Assembly (NCBI RefSeq): GCF_913777145.1 | Contig: NZ_CAJYPS010000024.1 | Location: forward strand, 1 to 64,000 | Direction: 5' to 3' | Length of the DNA: 64,000 bases | DNA from: an uncultured Roseateles sp. | GTDB taxonomy: Bacteria; Pseudomonadota; Gammaproteobacteria; Burkholderiales; Burkholderiaceae_C | The notes under the pieces: model-generated | What the model saw: the letters and a program-made list of their open reading frames with translations, nothing else | What the model was told of the DNA's origin: nothing | The model's database searches: none | Translations under genes and position numbers: made by a program | In this document: piece by piece, positions 27,089-35,151 of the stretch | How the letters are laid out: the number at the start of each line of letters is the position of its first letter | Position numbering within the stretch: position 1 is the stretch's first letter

Positions 27089-28141
27089 ATGACTGACTAC
27101 GCCCCCTTACCGTCTGGCACCAAGACAGGCTTGGCCGTGGTCGACCTGCGCAGCGACACGGTCACGAAGCCGACCGCCGCCATGCGTGAGGCCATGGCCC
27201 GCGCCGCGGTCGGCGACGATGTGTTCGGCGATGACCCCACGGTCAACGCGCTGCAGGAGCGCGTGGCCGCGCTGCTGGGCAAGCAGGCCGCGCTCTTCAT
27301 GCCCAGCGGCACGCAGAGCAATCTGTGCGGCCTGCTGGCCCACTGCGGCCGCGGCGACGAGTACATCGTCGGCCAGCTGGCCCACACCTACCGCTACGAA
27401 GGCGGCGGCGCCGCGGTGCTGGGCAGCATCCAGCCCCAGCCGCTGCCCAACCAGCCAGACGGCACGATCAGGCTGGAAGACATCGTCACTGCCATCAAGC
27501 CGGACGACCCGCACTTCGCGCGCACCCGACTGCTGGCGCTGGAGAACACCTGGAGCGGCAATGTGCTGCCCGCGGGCTATGCCGAGGCGGCCTGCGAGCT
27601 GGCCCATGCGCGCGGCCTGAGCACACACCTGGACGGCGCGCGGCTGTTCAACGCAGCGATCGCGTCGGGCCGCCCGGTGTCAGACCTTGCCCGGCCGTTC
27701 GACTCCGTCTCGATCTGCTTCAGCAAGGGCCTGGGTGCGCCCATAGGCTCCATGCTGGTGGGCTCACGCGAGCTGATACAGCGCGCCCACCGCATCCGCA
27801 AGATGGTGGGCGGCGGCCTGCGCCAGGTGGGCCTGCTGGCCGCCGCGGCAGACCACGCGCTGACCCACCATGTGGAGCGCCTGGCCGACGACCACGCGCT
27901 GGCCCGCCGCCTGGCCGACGGCCTGGCCGCGCTGCCCGGCATCACGGTCACGCCGCCGCAGACCAACATCGTGTTCGCCCAGGTCGAGGGCGGCCGCGGC
28001 CCGGCGCTGATCGAGCATCTGGCCTCGCGCGGCGTGCTGGCCACCGGCCTGATCGGCCTGCGCTTCGTGACCCACCTGGACGTCGATGCCGCCGGCATCG
28101 ACCGTGCCGTCGCCGCGACCGCGGAATTCCTCAAGAGCTGA
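27089..28141 (+). CDS. ltaE: Low-specificity L-threonine aldolase
   Basis: A PLP enzyme cleaving L-threonine or L-allo-threonine to glycine and acetaldehyde. The 350-residue protein has [38 protein letters not shown], the [11 protein letters not shown] segment, and the PLP Lys in [12 protein letters not shown]. It is on the same strand between trpG and trpD, three bases before trpD. This is not the usual trp operon composition. It follows a repeat-rich spacer, consistent with insertion into the operon. Confidence 0.94.
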   Translation: MTDYAPLPSGTKTGLAVVDLRSDTVTKPTAAMREAMARAAVGDDVFGDDPTVNALQERVAALLGKQAALFMPSGTQSNLCGLLAHCGRGDEYIVGQLAHTYRYEGGGAAVLGSIQPQPLPNQPDGTIRLEDIVTAIKPDDPHFARTRLLALENTWSGNVLPAGYAEAACELAHARGLSTHLDGARLFNAAIASGRPVSDLARPFDSVSICFSKGLGAPIGSMLVGSRELIQRAHRIRKMVGGGLRQVGLLAAAADHALTHHVERLADDHALARRLADGLAALPGITVTPPQTNIVFAQVEGGRGPALIEHLASRGVLATGLIGLRFVTHLDVDAAGIDRAVAATAEFLKS

Positions 28142-28144
28142 GCC

Positions 28145-29191
28145 ATGCCGATCACCGACACCGAAGCCCTGACCCGCGTCATCGAGCACCGCGAGATCTT
28201 CCACGACGAGATGCTGACGCTGATGCGCCGCATCATGGCCGGCGAGATGTCGCCCGTGATCGCTGCGGCGCTGATCACCGGCCTGCGCGTGAAGAAGGAA
28301 ACCATAGGCGAGATCACCGCCGCCGCGCAGGTGATGCGCGAGCTGTCCAACAAGGTGCCGCTGGACGGCGTGGGCCCCCTGCCCCACCTCGTGGACGTGG
28401 TGGGCACCGGCGGCGACGGCGCGCACAGCTTCAACATCTCCACCTGCTCCATGTTCGTGGCCGCCGCGGCCGGCGCACAGATCGCCAAGCACGGCAACCG
28501 CAGCGTGAGCAGCAAGACCGGCAGCGCCGACGTGCTGGAGGCGCTGGGCGCCAACATCCAGCTCACGCCCGCGCAGGTGGCCCAGTCGGTGGCGGCCTGT
28601 GGCATAGGCTTCATGTTCGCGCCCAACCACCACCCGGCGATGAAGAACATCGCGCCGGTGCGCAAGGAGCTGGGCGTGCGCACCCTCTTCAACATCCTGG
28701 GTCCGCTGACCAACCCGGCCGGCGCGCCCAACATCCTGATGGGCGTGTTCCACCCCGACCTGGTCGGCATCCAGGTGCGCGTGCTGCAGCGCCTGGGCGC
28801 CCAGCATGCGCTGGTGGTCTACGGCAAGGACGGCATGGACGAGATCTCGCTGGGCGCCACCACGCTGGTGGGCGAGCTGAAGGACGGCGCGGTGCGCGAG
28901 TACGAGGTGCACCCCGAGGACTTCGGCTTCGCGATGGCCAGCAACCGCAGCCTCAAGGTGGAAGGCCCGGAGCAGTCACGCCAGATGCTGCTGGGCGTGC
29001 TGGACGGCCAGACCGGCCCGGCGCGCGACATCGTGCTGCTGAACGCCGGCGCCACGCTGTACGCGGCCAATGTCGCCAGCTCCATCGCCGACGGCATCAC
29101 CCGCGCCCGCGCGGCGCTGGACAGCGGCGCGGCGCGCGCCCGGCTGGACGGCTTCATCAGCACCACGCAAGGCCTGGGGAGTGCGGCATGA
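28145..29191 (+). CDS. trpD: Anthranilate phosphoribosyltransferase
   Basis: TrpD joins anthranilate to PRPP in the second step of the tryptophan branch. The 348-residue protein shows the PRPP-binding [36 protein letters not shown], the [12 protein letters not shown] anthranilate site and [14 protein letters not shown]. It begins 3 bp after the threonine aldolase stop and overlaps trpC as ATGA. Confidence 0.98.
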   Translation: MPITDTEALTRVIEHREIFHDEMLTLMRRIMAGEMSPVIAAALITGLRVKKETIGEITAAAQVMRELSNKVPLDGVGPLPHLVDVVGTGGDGAHSFNISTCSMFVAAAAGAQIAKHGNRSVSSKTGSADVLEALGANIQLTPAQVAQSVAACGIGFMFAPNHHPAMKNIAPVRKELGVRTLFNILGPLTNPAGAPNILMGVFHPDLVGIQVRVLQRLGAQHALVVYGKDGMDEISLGATTLVGELKDGAVREYEVHPEDFGFAMASNRSLKVEGPEQSRQMLLGVLDGQTGPARDIVLLNAGATLYAANVASSIADGITRARAALDSGAARARLDGFISTTQGLGSAA

Positions 29192-29982
29192 GCGCGGACA
29201 TTCTCAAGCGCATTGTCGAGGTCAAGTGGGAAGAGATCGCAGCCGCCAAGGCCAGGCGCTCGCTGGCCTCGCTGCGTGACGAGGCCGAGGGCCGCCGTGG
29301 CGAGCAGCGCGGCTTCGAGCGCGCACTGCGCGCCAAAATCGCCGCCGGCCGAGCCGCGGTGATCGCCGAGATCAAGAAGGCCAGCCCCAGCAAGGGCGTG
29401 CTGCGTGAAGACTTCCGCCCCGCCCACATCGCCGAGAGCTATGCCCGCCATGGCGCGGCCTGCCTGTCGGTGCTGACCGACGAGCGCTTCTTCCAGGGCA
29501 GCATCGCCTACCTGCAGGAGGCCCGGCTGAGCTGCGAGCTGCCGGTGCTGCGCAAGGACTTCATGGTGGACGAATACCAGGTGATGGAAGCCGGCGCGAT
29601 GGGCGCGGACTGCATCCTGCTGATCGCCGCCTGCCTGTCGGACACGCAGATGGCCGACCTGGAAGCCGCGGCCCACGCCATCGGTCTGGACGTGCTGGTG
29701 GAGGTGCACGACGGCGAGGAGCTGGACCGTGCGCTGAAGCTCAAGACCCCGCTGGTGGGCATCAACAACCGCAACCTGCGCACTTTCGACGTGACGCTGG
29801 ACACCACGCTGGCCCTGCTGCCGCGCGTGCCGGCCGATCGCCTGCTGGTGACCGAGAGCGGCATCCTGGGCGCGGCGGACGTGCAGCGCATGCGCGCCGA
29901 GCAGGTGCACGCCTTCCTGGTGGGCGAGGCCTTCATGCGTCAGCCCGACCCCGGCCAGGCGCTGGAACAGCTGTTCGGCTGA
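29188..29982 (+). CDS. trpC: Indole-3-glycerol phosphate synthase
   Basis: TrpC closes the indole ring to make indole-3-glycerol phosphate. The 264-residue TIM-barrel protein has [66 protein letters not shown] and LLVTESGI, which hold the catalytic Lys and Glu residues. It is coupled to trpD by a 4-bp overlap. There is no trpF fusion; trpF, trpB and trpA are not in the window. Confidence 0.98.
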   Translation: MSADILKRIVEVKWEEIAAAKARRSLASLRDEAEGRRGEQRGFERALRAKIAAGRAAVIAEIKKASPSKGVLREDFRPAHIAESYARHGAACLSVLTDERFFQGSIAYLQEARLSCELPVLRKDFMVDEYQVMEAGAMGADCILLIAACLSDTQMADLEAAAHAIGLDVLVEVHDGEELDRALKLKTPLVGINNRNLRTFDVTLDTTLALLPRVPADRLLVTESGILGAADVQRMRAEQVHAFLVGEAFMRQPDPGQALEQLFG

Positions 29983-29989
29983 GGCGCCC

Positions 29990-30676
29990 GTGCAACTGCC
30001 CCTGGACCTGCCCGACAACGACTGGCGCCCCGTGGTGGACGCCTGGGCCGCCTCGCCCGCCGGCCAGCAACTGCAGGCCTTTCTGGCCGACGAGCTGGCC
30101 GCCGGCGCCGTGGTCTACCCGCCCCAACCGCTGCGCGCGCTGATGCTCACGCCGCTGCAGCACACCCGCGTGGTCATCCTGGGGCAGGACCCCTACCACG
30201 GCCCCGGCCAGGCCGAGGGGCTGAGCTTCAGCGTGCCGGACGGCGTGCCCTTTCCGCCCAGCCTGCGCAACATCTTCAAGGAAATCCAGCGCGATCTGGG
30301 CAAGCCCTTCCCGCCCAGCGGCAGCCTGGTGCGCTGGGCCGAGGGCGGCACGCTGCTGCTGAACGCGGTGCTGAGCGTGCGCGACGGCGCGGCCGCGAGC
30401 CATGCCAACCGCGGCTGGGAGCCTTTGACCGACGCCATCATCCGCACCGCCGCGCAGGACCCTGCCCCCAAGGTCTTCATGCTGTGGGGCAACTTTGCCC
30501 AGGCCAAGGCGCCGCTGATCGAGGCCGCCGGCCAGGATCACCTGGTGCTCAAGGCCAACCACCCCTCGCCGCTGTCGGCGCTCAAGCCGCCCCGGCCCTT
30601 CATAGGCTGCGGGCATTTCTCCACCGCCAAGGCCTGGCTGGAGGAGCGCGGCCGAGGGGCGCCCCGGCGCGGCTGA
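29990..30676 (+). CDS. ung: Uracil-DNA glycosylase, family 1
   Basis: Ung removes uracil from DNA. The 228-residue protein has the catalytic VVILGQDPYHGPGQAEGLSFSV (Asp and His of the water-activating loop), the Phe-containing PFPPSLRNIFKEI, LLLNAVLSV, and the minor-groove loop HPSPLSA. It starts with GTG 7 bp after trpC, so it belongs to the trp transcription unit, as in related genomes. Confidence 0.97.
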   Translation: MQLPLDLPDNDWRPVVDAWAASPAGQQLQAFLADELAAGAVVYPPQPLRALMLTPLQHTRVVILGQDPYHGPGQAEGLSFSVPDGVPFPPSLRNIFKEIQRDLGKPFPPSGSLVRWAEGGTLLLNAVLSVRDGAAASHANRGWEPLTDAIIRTAAQDPAPKVFMLWGNFAQAKAPLIEAAGQDHLVLKANHPSPLSALKPPRPFIGCGHFSTAKAWLEERGRGAPRRG

Positions 30677-30815
30677 TCGGGGCTTGAAACGCGAGATTCG
30701 CTTCGATTGTTCCGCTGGCAGCAACTGGCTGTTCCGCGCCTCCGGATTTATCCGGAGTGCATTGATCTCTAAAGTGACGTCCATGCCACCAAGTCGGTGG
30801 TGCAGGAGGATCACC

Positions 30816-30968
30816 ATGAAGTCGAATCGATCCGCGTTCCATCTGATCACCGCCGTGACCGCCGTCACGGCGCTGGCGGCCGGCATGATGCTGGCGCTGA
30901 GCATGCCCGCCCCGTCCGGCGAGGAGTTCAGCCTGTTCGTCTGCCAGCACCCGGTCGAGGCCGCCTGA
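30816..30968 (+). CDS. Small exported or membrane peptide, 50 aa
   Basis: A 50-residue frame with a near-perfect AGGAGG ribosome-binding site 6 bases before the ATG. It has a basic N-terminus (MKSNRSAFH), a ~20-residue hydrophobic stretch (TALAAGMMLALSM), and a short C-terminal part with a single Cys (SLFVCQHPVEAA). It could be a signal-peptide micropeptide or a one-span membrane protein. It converges with the endolysin gene, 10 bp apart. No family recognised. Confidence 0.6.
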   Translation: MKSNRSAFHLITAVTAVTALAAGMMLALSMPAPSGEEFSLFVCQHPVEAA

Positions 30969-30978
30969 GGCCCCGGCC

Positions 30979-32211
30979 TCAGATCCCCAACAGGGCCTTG
31001 GCCCGCCCCAGCAGCCGCCGTCGGTCGTCCAGCCCGTTCAGGCCGCCATTGATGCGGCGGGTCAGCGTGCTGAGATCGTCCGCATCGGCGAGCGCATTGA
31101 GCTGGTTCTTGCTCCAGAACCAGCCCGCCACATCCACACACAGTTCGGCGTCCTCGGCCACCAGCGCCGGGTGATCCAGCAGCTCGGCCTCCCGGCCTAT
31201 CGCGCGGCCGTAGTCCGCATAGTTGGCCCGGCCGGTCAGCTGGATCAGGCCCCGCCCCTTGAAGCGCTGCCCGTCCCCGGGCTGCACATTGCCCAGATCC
31301 CGCCGCCCCTCGTAGGCTTGGCCGTTGGCGATCTCCGCGCGGAAGCGGAACTCCCCCGACTCATGCCCGATCTGGGCCAGGAAATGCGCCTGGCGCAGCG
31401 GCGTGTCGATGTGGCGGTTGGCCATCACCTTCAGCAGCCGGGGAGAGAACTCCAGCGCATCGCTGTCGCGTGCGCGCAGGTACAGCAGGCCCAGCCAGCC
31501 CGGTGCCACCGCCTCGGGCAGGCTCTCGCACAGGCTCAGCAGCGTCGCACCGTTGGGGTCCACGCGACCGTCCGGCGCGCCCTGGCCCAGCGCGCCGCGC
31601 TGGAAGGCCATGATGGCACCCAGGGTCTTGTCACCAAAGGCGCCATCGGCCTTCAGCGGCCCGGCTTCCAGCGTGAGGCGGCCGGCCTCGGCGCACAGGT
31701 TGAGCAGCTGCTGCACGGTCTGCACATCGTCATGGCCGTTGCTGCAGCGCACGCCCACCGCGCCCTGGATCAGGCCGCGGCCCCGGCGCGCGGTCGCTGT
31801 TGAGGGCGCGGCCCCCGCGACCACCGCCACCGCCGGCGACGCGGGGGGCGTCTCCAGGTTCTCGCGGCGCTCGAAATGCGGCGTGTCCTTGAAGCTGGTC
31901 CAGTTGCCGCCCCAGCGGTTGGCCGGATCCAGCCCCTCCCAGAACTGGCCCAGCGGCCGCAGCGCCTCGACGTCGTAGATCAGCTGCGGCGTGCCGTCCG
32001 GCCCGTCGCGGAAGAAGTTCAGGTCTATGGCCAGGCGCTTGAGGTGCTGGCTGCTCATGGTCGTGCTGCGGCCGTTCTTCACGTGCAGCGCCTGCTGCTC
32101 CGGCGTGCGGTAGAGCTCGCCGGCCGACACGCTGAAGCCCAGCTCGCCGGCCTTACGTATCAGCTCGCAGGCCTGCAGCAGGAACACCGACTGTTCTCGC
32201 ACCAGGCTCAT
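30979..32211 (-). CDS. Modular endolysin: M15-type peptidase, PG-binding and GH19 domains
   Basis: A 410-residue peptidoglycan hydrolase with no signal peptide. Residues ~1-120 resemble M15 peptidases, with metal ligands plausible at His56, Asp63 and His112 (SSQHLKRLAIDLNFF ... DTPHFE). Residues ~150-235 look like a peptidoglycan-binding helical domain (DGAFGDKTLGAIMAFQRG). Residues ~255-410 form a GH19 chitinase/lysozyme-like domain, with Glu284 in IGHESGEFRF and RGLIQLTGRANYADYG. An Ala/Pro/Arg linker joins the first two. Lacking a signal, it would need the upstream holin-like protein to reach the wall. The two genes overlap as ATGA. Confidence 0.88.
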   Translation of the reverse strand: MSLVREQSVFLLQACELIRKAGELGFSVSAGELYRTPEQQALHVKNGRSTTMSSQHLKRLAIDLNFFRDGPDGTPQLIYDVEALRPLGQFWEGLDPANRWGGNWTSFKDTPHFERRENLETPPASPAVAVVAGAAPSTATARRGRGLIQGAVGVRCSNGHDDVQTVQQLLNLCAEAGRLTLEAGPLKADGAFGDKTLGAIMAFQRGALGQGAPDGRVDPNGATLLSLCESLPEAVAPGWLGLLYLRARDSDALEFSPRLLKVMANRHIDTPLRQAHFLAQIGHESGEFRFRAEIANGQAYEGRRDLGNVQPGDGQRFKGRGLIQLTGRANYADYGRAIGREAELLDHPALVAEDAELCVDVAGWFWSKNQLNALADADDLSTLTRRINGGLNGLDDRRRLLGRAKALLGI

Positions 32212-32840
32212 GACTTGCTCCCGTCCGCGTCGCGGTCGGCCACCGCCTGGGTCAGTTGCGCGATGCGCTGGTCCTTGGCGCGGCTGCCCTGGCTGGAGCC
32301 GAAGAAGAACTGGATGATGGCCGACAGCGACACGCCCAGCAGAAAGCCCAGCACGGTGTCGATCACGCGGGCCGACTCCTTGTTGTCTGCCGTGTACTGG
32401 TGGATGAAGGCCGCCCAGAAGATGAACAGAAAGGTCAGCAGCGTGAGCACGCTGGCGTAGATATAGATGAAGCGCCGCACGAAGGGGTCGTCGCTGGCGA
32501 TCGCCGCCTTCTGCATGTCGCGCGCGCTGCCGCGATCGGCGGCCGCGATGCGCTCACGCTCCAGGTCGTTGGCATCGCTCTGCTGGCGAAAGGCCAGCAG
32601 CTTGCCCTGGTAGTCGAATTCGAACTGCTTGAGCTGCGTCCACTGCGACTCGGTCAGCTTGTTGTCCGCGACATCATTGATGTCTATGCCGGTCTTGTCG
32701 TGGATGAGCTGGGAGATCTCCTCCACCCCCTTGTTCGCTGCGCCGCGGAACACGCCGCTGAGCAGGTCAAGACCCTTCTGGGCGAGCTGCGGCGCGATCG
32801 CCGACAGCGCCGCCGCGATCAGAGGAATCGGCATGGGCAC
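32208..32840 (-). CDS. Holin-like membrane protein (3TM-holin type)
   Basis: A 210-residue protein with an amphipathic or hydrophobic N-terminus (residues 1-22) and a charged helical middle (60-115). Two strong membrane spans are at ~125-147 and ~160-181, and a polar tail follows. The segment DDPFVRRFIYIYAS and the FFGSSQGSRAKD end resemble 3TM-type holin proteins of phages and gene-transfer agents. It is directly upstream of, and overlapping, the endolysin gene, which strongly supports a lysis function. No other phage genes are nearby. The alternative is a housekeeping membrane protein of the DUF family that contains such holins. Confidence 0.75.
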   Translation of the reverse strand: MPMPIPLIAAALSAIAPQLAQKGLDLLSGVFRGAANKGVEEISQLIHDKTGIDINDVADNKLTESQWTQLKQFEFDYQGKLLAFRQQSDANDLERERIAAADRGSARDMQKAAIASDDPFVRRFIYIYASVLTLLTFLFIFWAAFIHQYTADNKESARVIDTVLGFLLGVSLSAIIQFFFGSSQGSRAKDQRIAQLTQAVADRDADGSKS

Positions 32841-32925
32841 ACTCCCGCGGTTGACGCCCGGCGCAGCCTACGGAGGTGTGGGAACGGCGAGAGCCCCTAC
32901 GCTTAGGGGCGCCGCCTCAGGCGCG

Positions 32926-33132
32926 TCAGGCCTTGGGGGTCGAGCAGCTGGGTTTGCAGACCACCTCGTTGCGCCCCAGCAGGCGGATGGACTGCAGGCT
33001 GCTCGGCGGGCGGTGCTTGCCGCAGCGGAAGCATGACCGGGTGTGACCACTGCCCAGGAAGGGCGAACCGCCCAGTTTGGACTCGTAGCGCAGGCCATCT
33101 TCACGAACTGCGGTATAGGTGTCTTTGCTCAT
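32926..33132 (-). CDS. Cys-rich zinc-ribbon-like small protein, 68 aa
   Basis: A 68-residue protein with motif SCFRCGKHRP, then LLGRNEVVCKPSC: a C-x2-C plus C-x3-C arrangement that probably binds zinc. Upstream is the segment DGLRYESKLGGSPF. A clear paralogue lies on the other side of tdk (33973-34212), sharing DGLRYxSK, GSPF, CGKHRP and the second Cys pair. I know no function. It is divergent from tdk. Confidence 0.75.
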   Translation of the reverse strand: MSKDTYTAVREDGLRYESKLGGSPFLGSGHTRSCFRCGKHRPPSSLQSIRLLGRNEVVCKPSCSTPKA

Positions 33133-33313
33133 GCCGTACGCCGATCGGGACGAAAACCTGATTGGTGCACGTCCTTGATGACAGTGCCACCGCACAAGCC
33201 CCAGTGCCGCCCCCGAATTCACCCGGAAAGCCACGCAACCAAGGGCATCCCCTGAGGCGCGGCCGGCACCCGCGGCGAGCGAGGACAATGCAGCCCCCTC
33301 CCGAACGCCCACC

Positions 33314-33874
33314 ATGGCCAAGCTTTTCTTTCGCTACGCGGCAATGAACGCCGGCAAGTCCACCGCGCTGCTGCAGGTCGCCCACAACTACGAGGAACGC
33401 GGCCACCGCGTGCGCATCTTCACCGCCCAGCTGGATGACCGCTACGGCCAGGGCCTGGTCACCTCGCGGCTGGGGCCACAGCGTGAGGTCGAGCTGTTCC
33501 ATGCCGACACCGATTTCCTGGCACTGTTCCCGGCCGATGCGGGCATCGCCTGCATCCTGGTGGACGAGGCGCAGTTCCTGAGCAAGCACCAGGTGCAGGC
33601 GCTGCACGAGATCGCCCACCTGCGCAACATCCCGGCCATCTGCTACGGGCTGCGCACGGATTTCCAGGGCGAGCTCTTCCAAGGCTCGGCCACGCTGCTG
33701 GCGCTGGCCGACGAGATGGACGAGATGAAGACCATCTGCGACTGCGGCCGCAAGGCCACGATGAACATGCGCGTGGACGCCAACAACCGCAAGGTCACCC
33801 AGGGCGCCCAGGTGGAAATCGGCGGCAATGCGCGCTACCGCTCGGTGTGCGGGCGCTGCTTCCGGCAGGGCTGA
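33314..33874 (+). CDS. tdk: Thymidine kinase
   Basis: Tdk phosphorylates thymidine in pyrimidine salvage. The 186-residue type-II enzyme has the P-loop RYAAMNAGKSTALLQ, the catalytic Glu in ILVDEAQFLS, CYGLRTDFQGELF, and the zinc site (CDCGRKA ... YRSVCGRCF). It lies between two paralogous Cys-rich small genes on the opposite strand. A strong hairpin follows its stop. Confidence 0.96.
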   Translation: MAKLFFRYAAMNAGKSTALLQVAHNYEERGHRVRIFTAQLDDRYGQGLVTSRLGPQREVELFHADTDFLALFPADAGIACILVDEAQFLSKHQVQALHEIAHLRNIPAICYGLRTDFQGELFQGSATLLALADEMDEMKTICDCGRKATMNMRVDANNRKVTQGAQVEIGGNARYRSVCGRCFRQG

Positions 33875-33925
33875 GCCCCCGCCACGCCCCGATTCGATGA
33901 CGGGCAGCACCCGCCATCGGATCGG

Positions 33926-33945
33926 CCCCCGGCGCTAACCGGGGG
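33926..33945. terminator. GC-rich hairpin between convergent genes
   Basis: CCCCCGG (33926-33932) and CCGGGGG (33939-33945) form a perfect 7-bp stem with a 6-base loop between the ends of tdk and the second Cys-rich gene. No T-run follows on either strand, so it is at best a weak bidirectional terminator or an mRNA 3'-end stabiliser. Confidence 0.4.
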
Positions 33946-33972
33946 CAGCCTGCGTCGCCGCAGGCCTGACGC

Positions 33973-34212
33973 TTACTTGGCAGCGGCCAGCTGCGCGTCC
34001 AGCTCCTTGCAGGACGGCGAGCAGACCGGCTGGGACTTGCCCAGCAGCTTCTTGGACTTGAGCATCGCACGAGGGCGGTGCTTGCCGCAGAGGAAGCAAG
34101 ACATGGTTGCAGCACCGAAAGAGGAGGTCGCAGCGAAGGGCGAGCCCGGGGCTTTGGAGCGGTAGCGCAGACCATCCGCTTCGATGGTGGTCTTGGTGGT
34201 TTCTTTGGCCAC
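33973..34212 (-). CDS. Cys-rich zinc-ribbon-like small protein, 79 aa (paralogue)
   Basis: A paralogue of the 68-residue protein across tdk. It has DGLRYRSKAPGSPF, then SCFLCGKHRPRAMLKSKKLLG and the second pair VCSPSC, with a longer Ala-rich end. I chose the GTG at 34212, with AGGA 6 bases upstream. An ATG frame opens at 34281 but adds residues the paralogue lacks. Function unknown; nucleic-acid or ribosome binding is possible for such basic zinc peptides. Confidence 0.72.
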   Translation of the reverse strand: MAKETTKTTIEADGLRYRSKAPGSPFAATSSFGAATMSCFLCGKHRPRAMLKSKKLLGKSQPVCSPSCKELDAQLAAAK

Positions 34213-34308
34213 GCTGGTCCTGTCGAAGAGTAGTGAGGAGAAGGCGCCGGGCAGAGGCGCGGACCCCCTATTTTCCATCATGTGGCAGCGTCGCCGCAGC
34301 TAGGGCTT

Positions 34309-35100
34309 TCAACACCCCTTGAAGCACGGGGTCCGGCGCGCCGCCCAGGCCGCCTGACCCTCCACCAGATCGGCCGAATCGCGGGCACACAGGATGTCTT
34401 GCGCCAGCCGATCGGCGTCCAGCCGCCCGGCCGCCAGTGCATTCAAATGCTGCTTCATGGGCAGCAAGGCCAGCGGCGCCAACGCCAGCAGCGTCTCGAT
34501 GCGCTGGGCCAGCGCGGCGTCCAGCGCTTCGGCGTCGGGCAGCAATTCGTCCAGGTAGCCACAGGCCAGCAGCGCCGAGGCATCCAGCGTCTGCCCCGCC
34601 AGCAGCACCCGCTTGGCCACGCCCAGCCCCAGGCGGCTGACGAAGCGGGCCAGGCCGCCACCATAGAAATGCAGGCCGACCCGCGCGGCCGGCACGAACA
34701 CCTCGCAGGCCGGCACGCCCAGCCGGAAGTCGCAGGCCAGCGCGAGATCGACCGCACCACCGTAGGCGCCGCCCTGCAGACGCGTGATGGTGATGGGCCG
34801 CGCCCGCTCCAGCGCGTCAGCCAACGCGCCGAAGCGCGCGCCCGCATCCACCTGCCCCAGCGAGGTGAGGTCGAAGCCGCTGCAGAAATGCCGCCCCTCG
34901 CTGGCCAGCACCAGCACACGCACCTCGGGTCGCGCCTCGACCTCGGCCAGCTGGGCGGCCAGCACGTCCAGATCGTCGGCACTCAGGCGGTTGGCCTGGC
35001 GCGGGCGGCGCAGCGTGATGCGCGCCAGCGCACCGTCTATCTGCAGCGCAGGCGGCTCGTCCAGCACGGGAACCGGGGAATCAGCCAGTTTTTGGGGCAT
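34309..35100 (-). CDS. Enoyl-CoA hydratase/isomerase family protein
   Basis: A 263-residue crotonase-fold protein. CoA-oxyanion segments are EGRHFCSGFDL and QGGAYGGAVDLALACDFRLG, followed by FVSRLGLGVAKRVLLAGQ and a C-terminal helical region. The usual catalytic Glu positions of true hydratases are not clearly present: the segment after the second oxyanion loop has VPAARVGLHFYGGG. An isomerase or other crotonase activity is therefore as likely. It is divergent from the phosphatase lipoprotein. Confidence 0.85.
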   Translation of the reverse strand: MPQKLADSPVPVLDEPPALQIDGALARITLRRPRQANRLSADDLDVLAAQLAEVEARPEVRVLVLASEGRHFCSGFDLTSLGQVDAGARFGALADALERARPITITRLQGGAYGGAVDLALACDFRLGVPACEVFVPAARVGLHFYGGGLARFVSRLGLGVAKRVLLAGQTLDASALLACGYLDELLPDAEALDAALAQRIETLLALAPLALLPMKQHLNALAAGRLDADRLAQDILCARDSADLVEGQAAWAARRTPCFKGC

Positions 35101-35151
35101 AGGTGAATTGTGACGACGTAAGCTCACGCCTTCGCCTGTCACATCACGGTC

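Noticed and set aside
30979..34212. Prophage remnant including tdk
   Set aside because: No structural, integrase, repressor or att-like sequence is visible, and tdk is a common chromosomal gene; only the holin/endolysin pair looks phage-derived.
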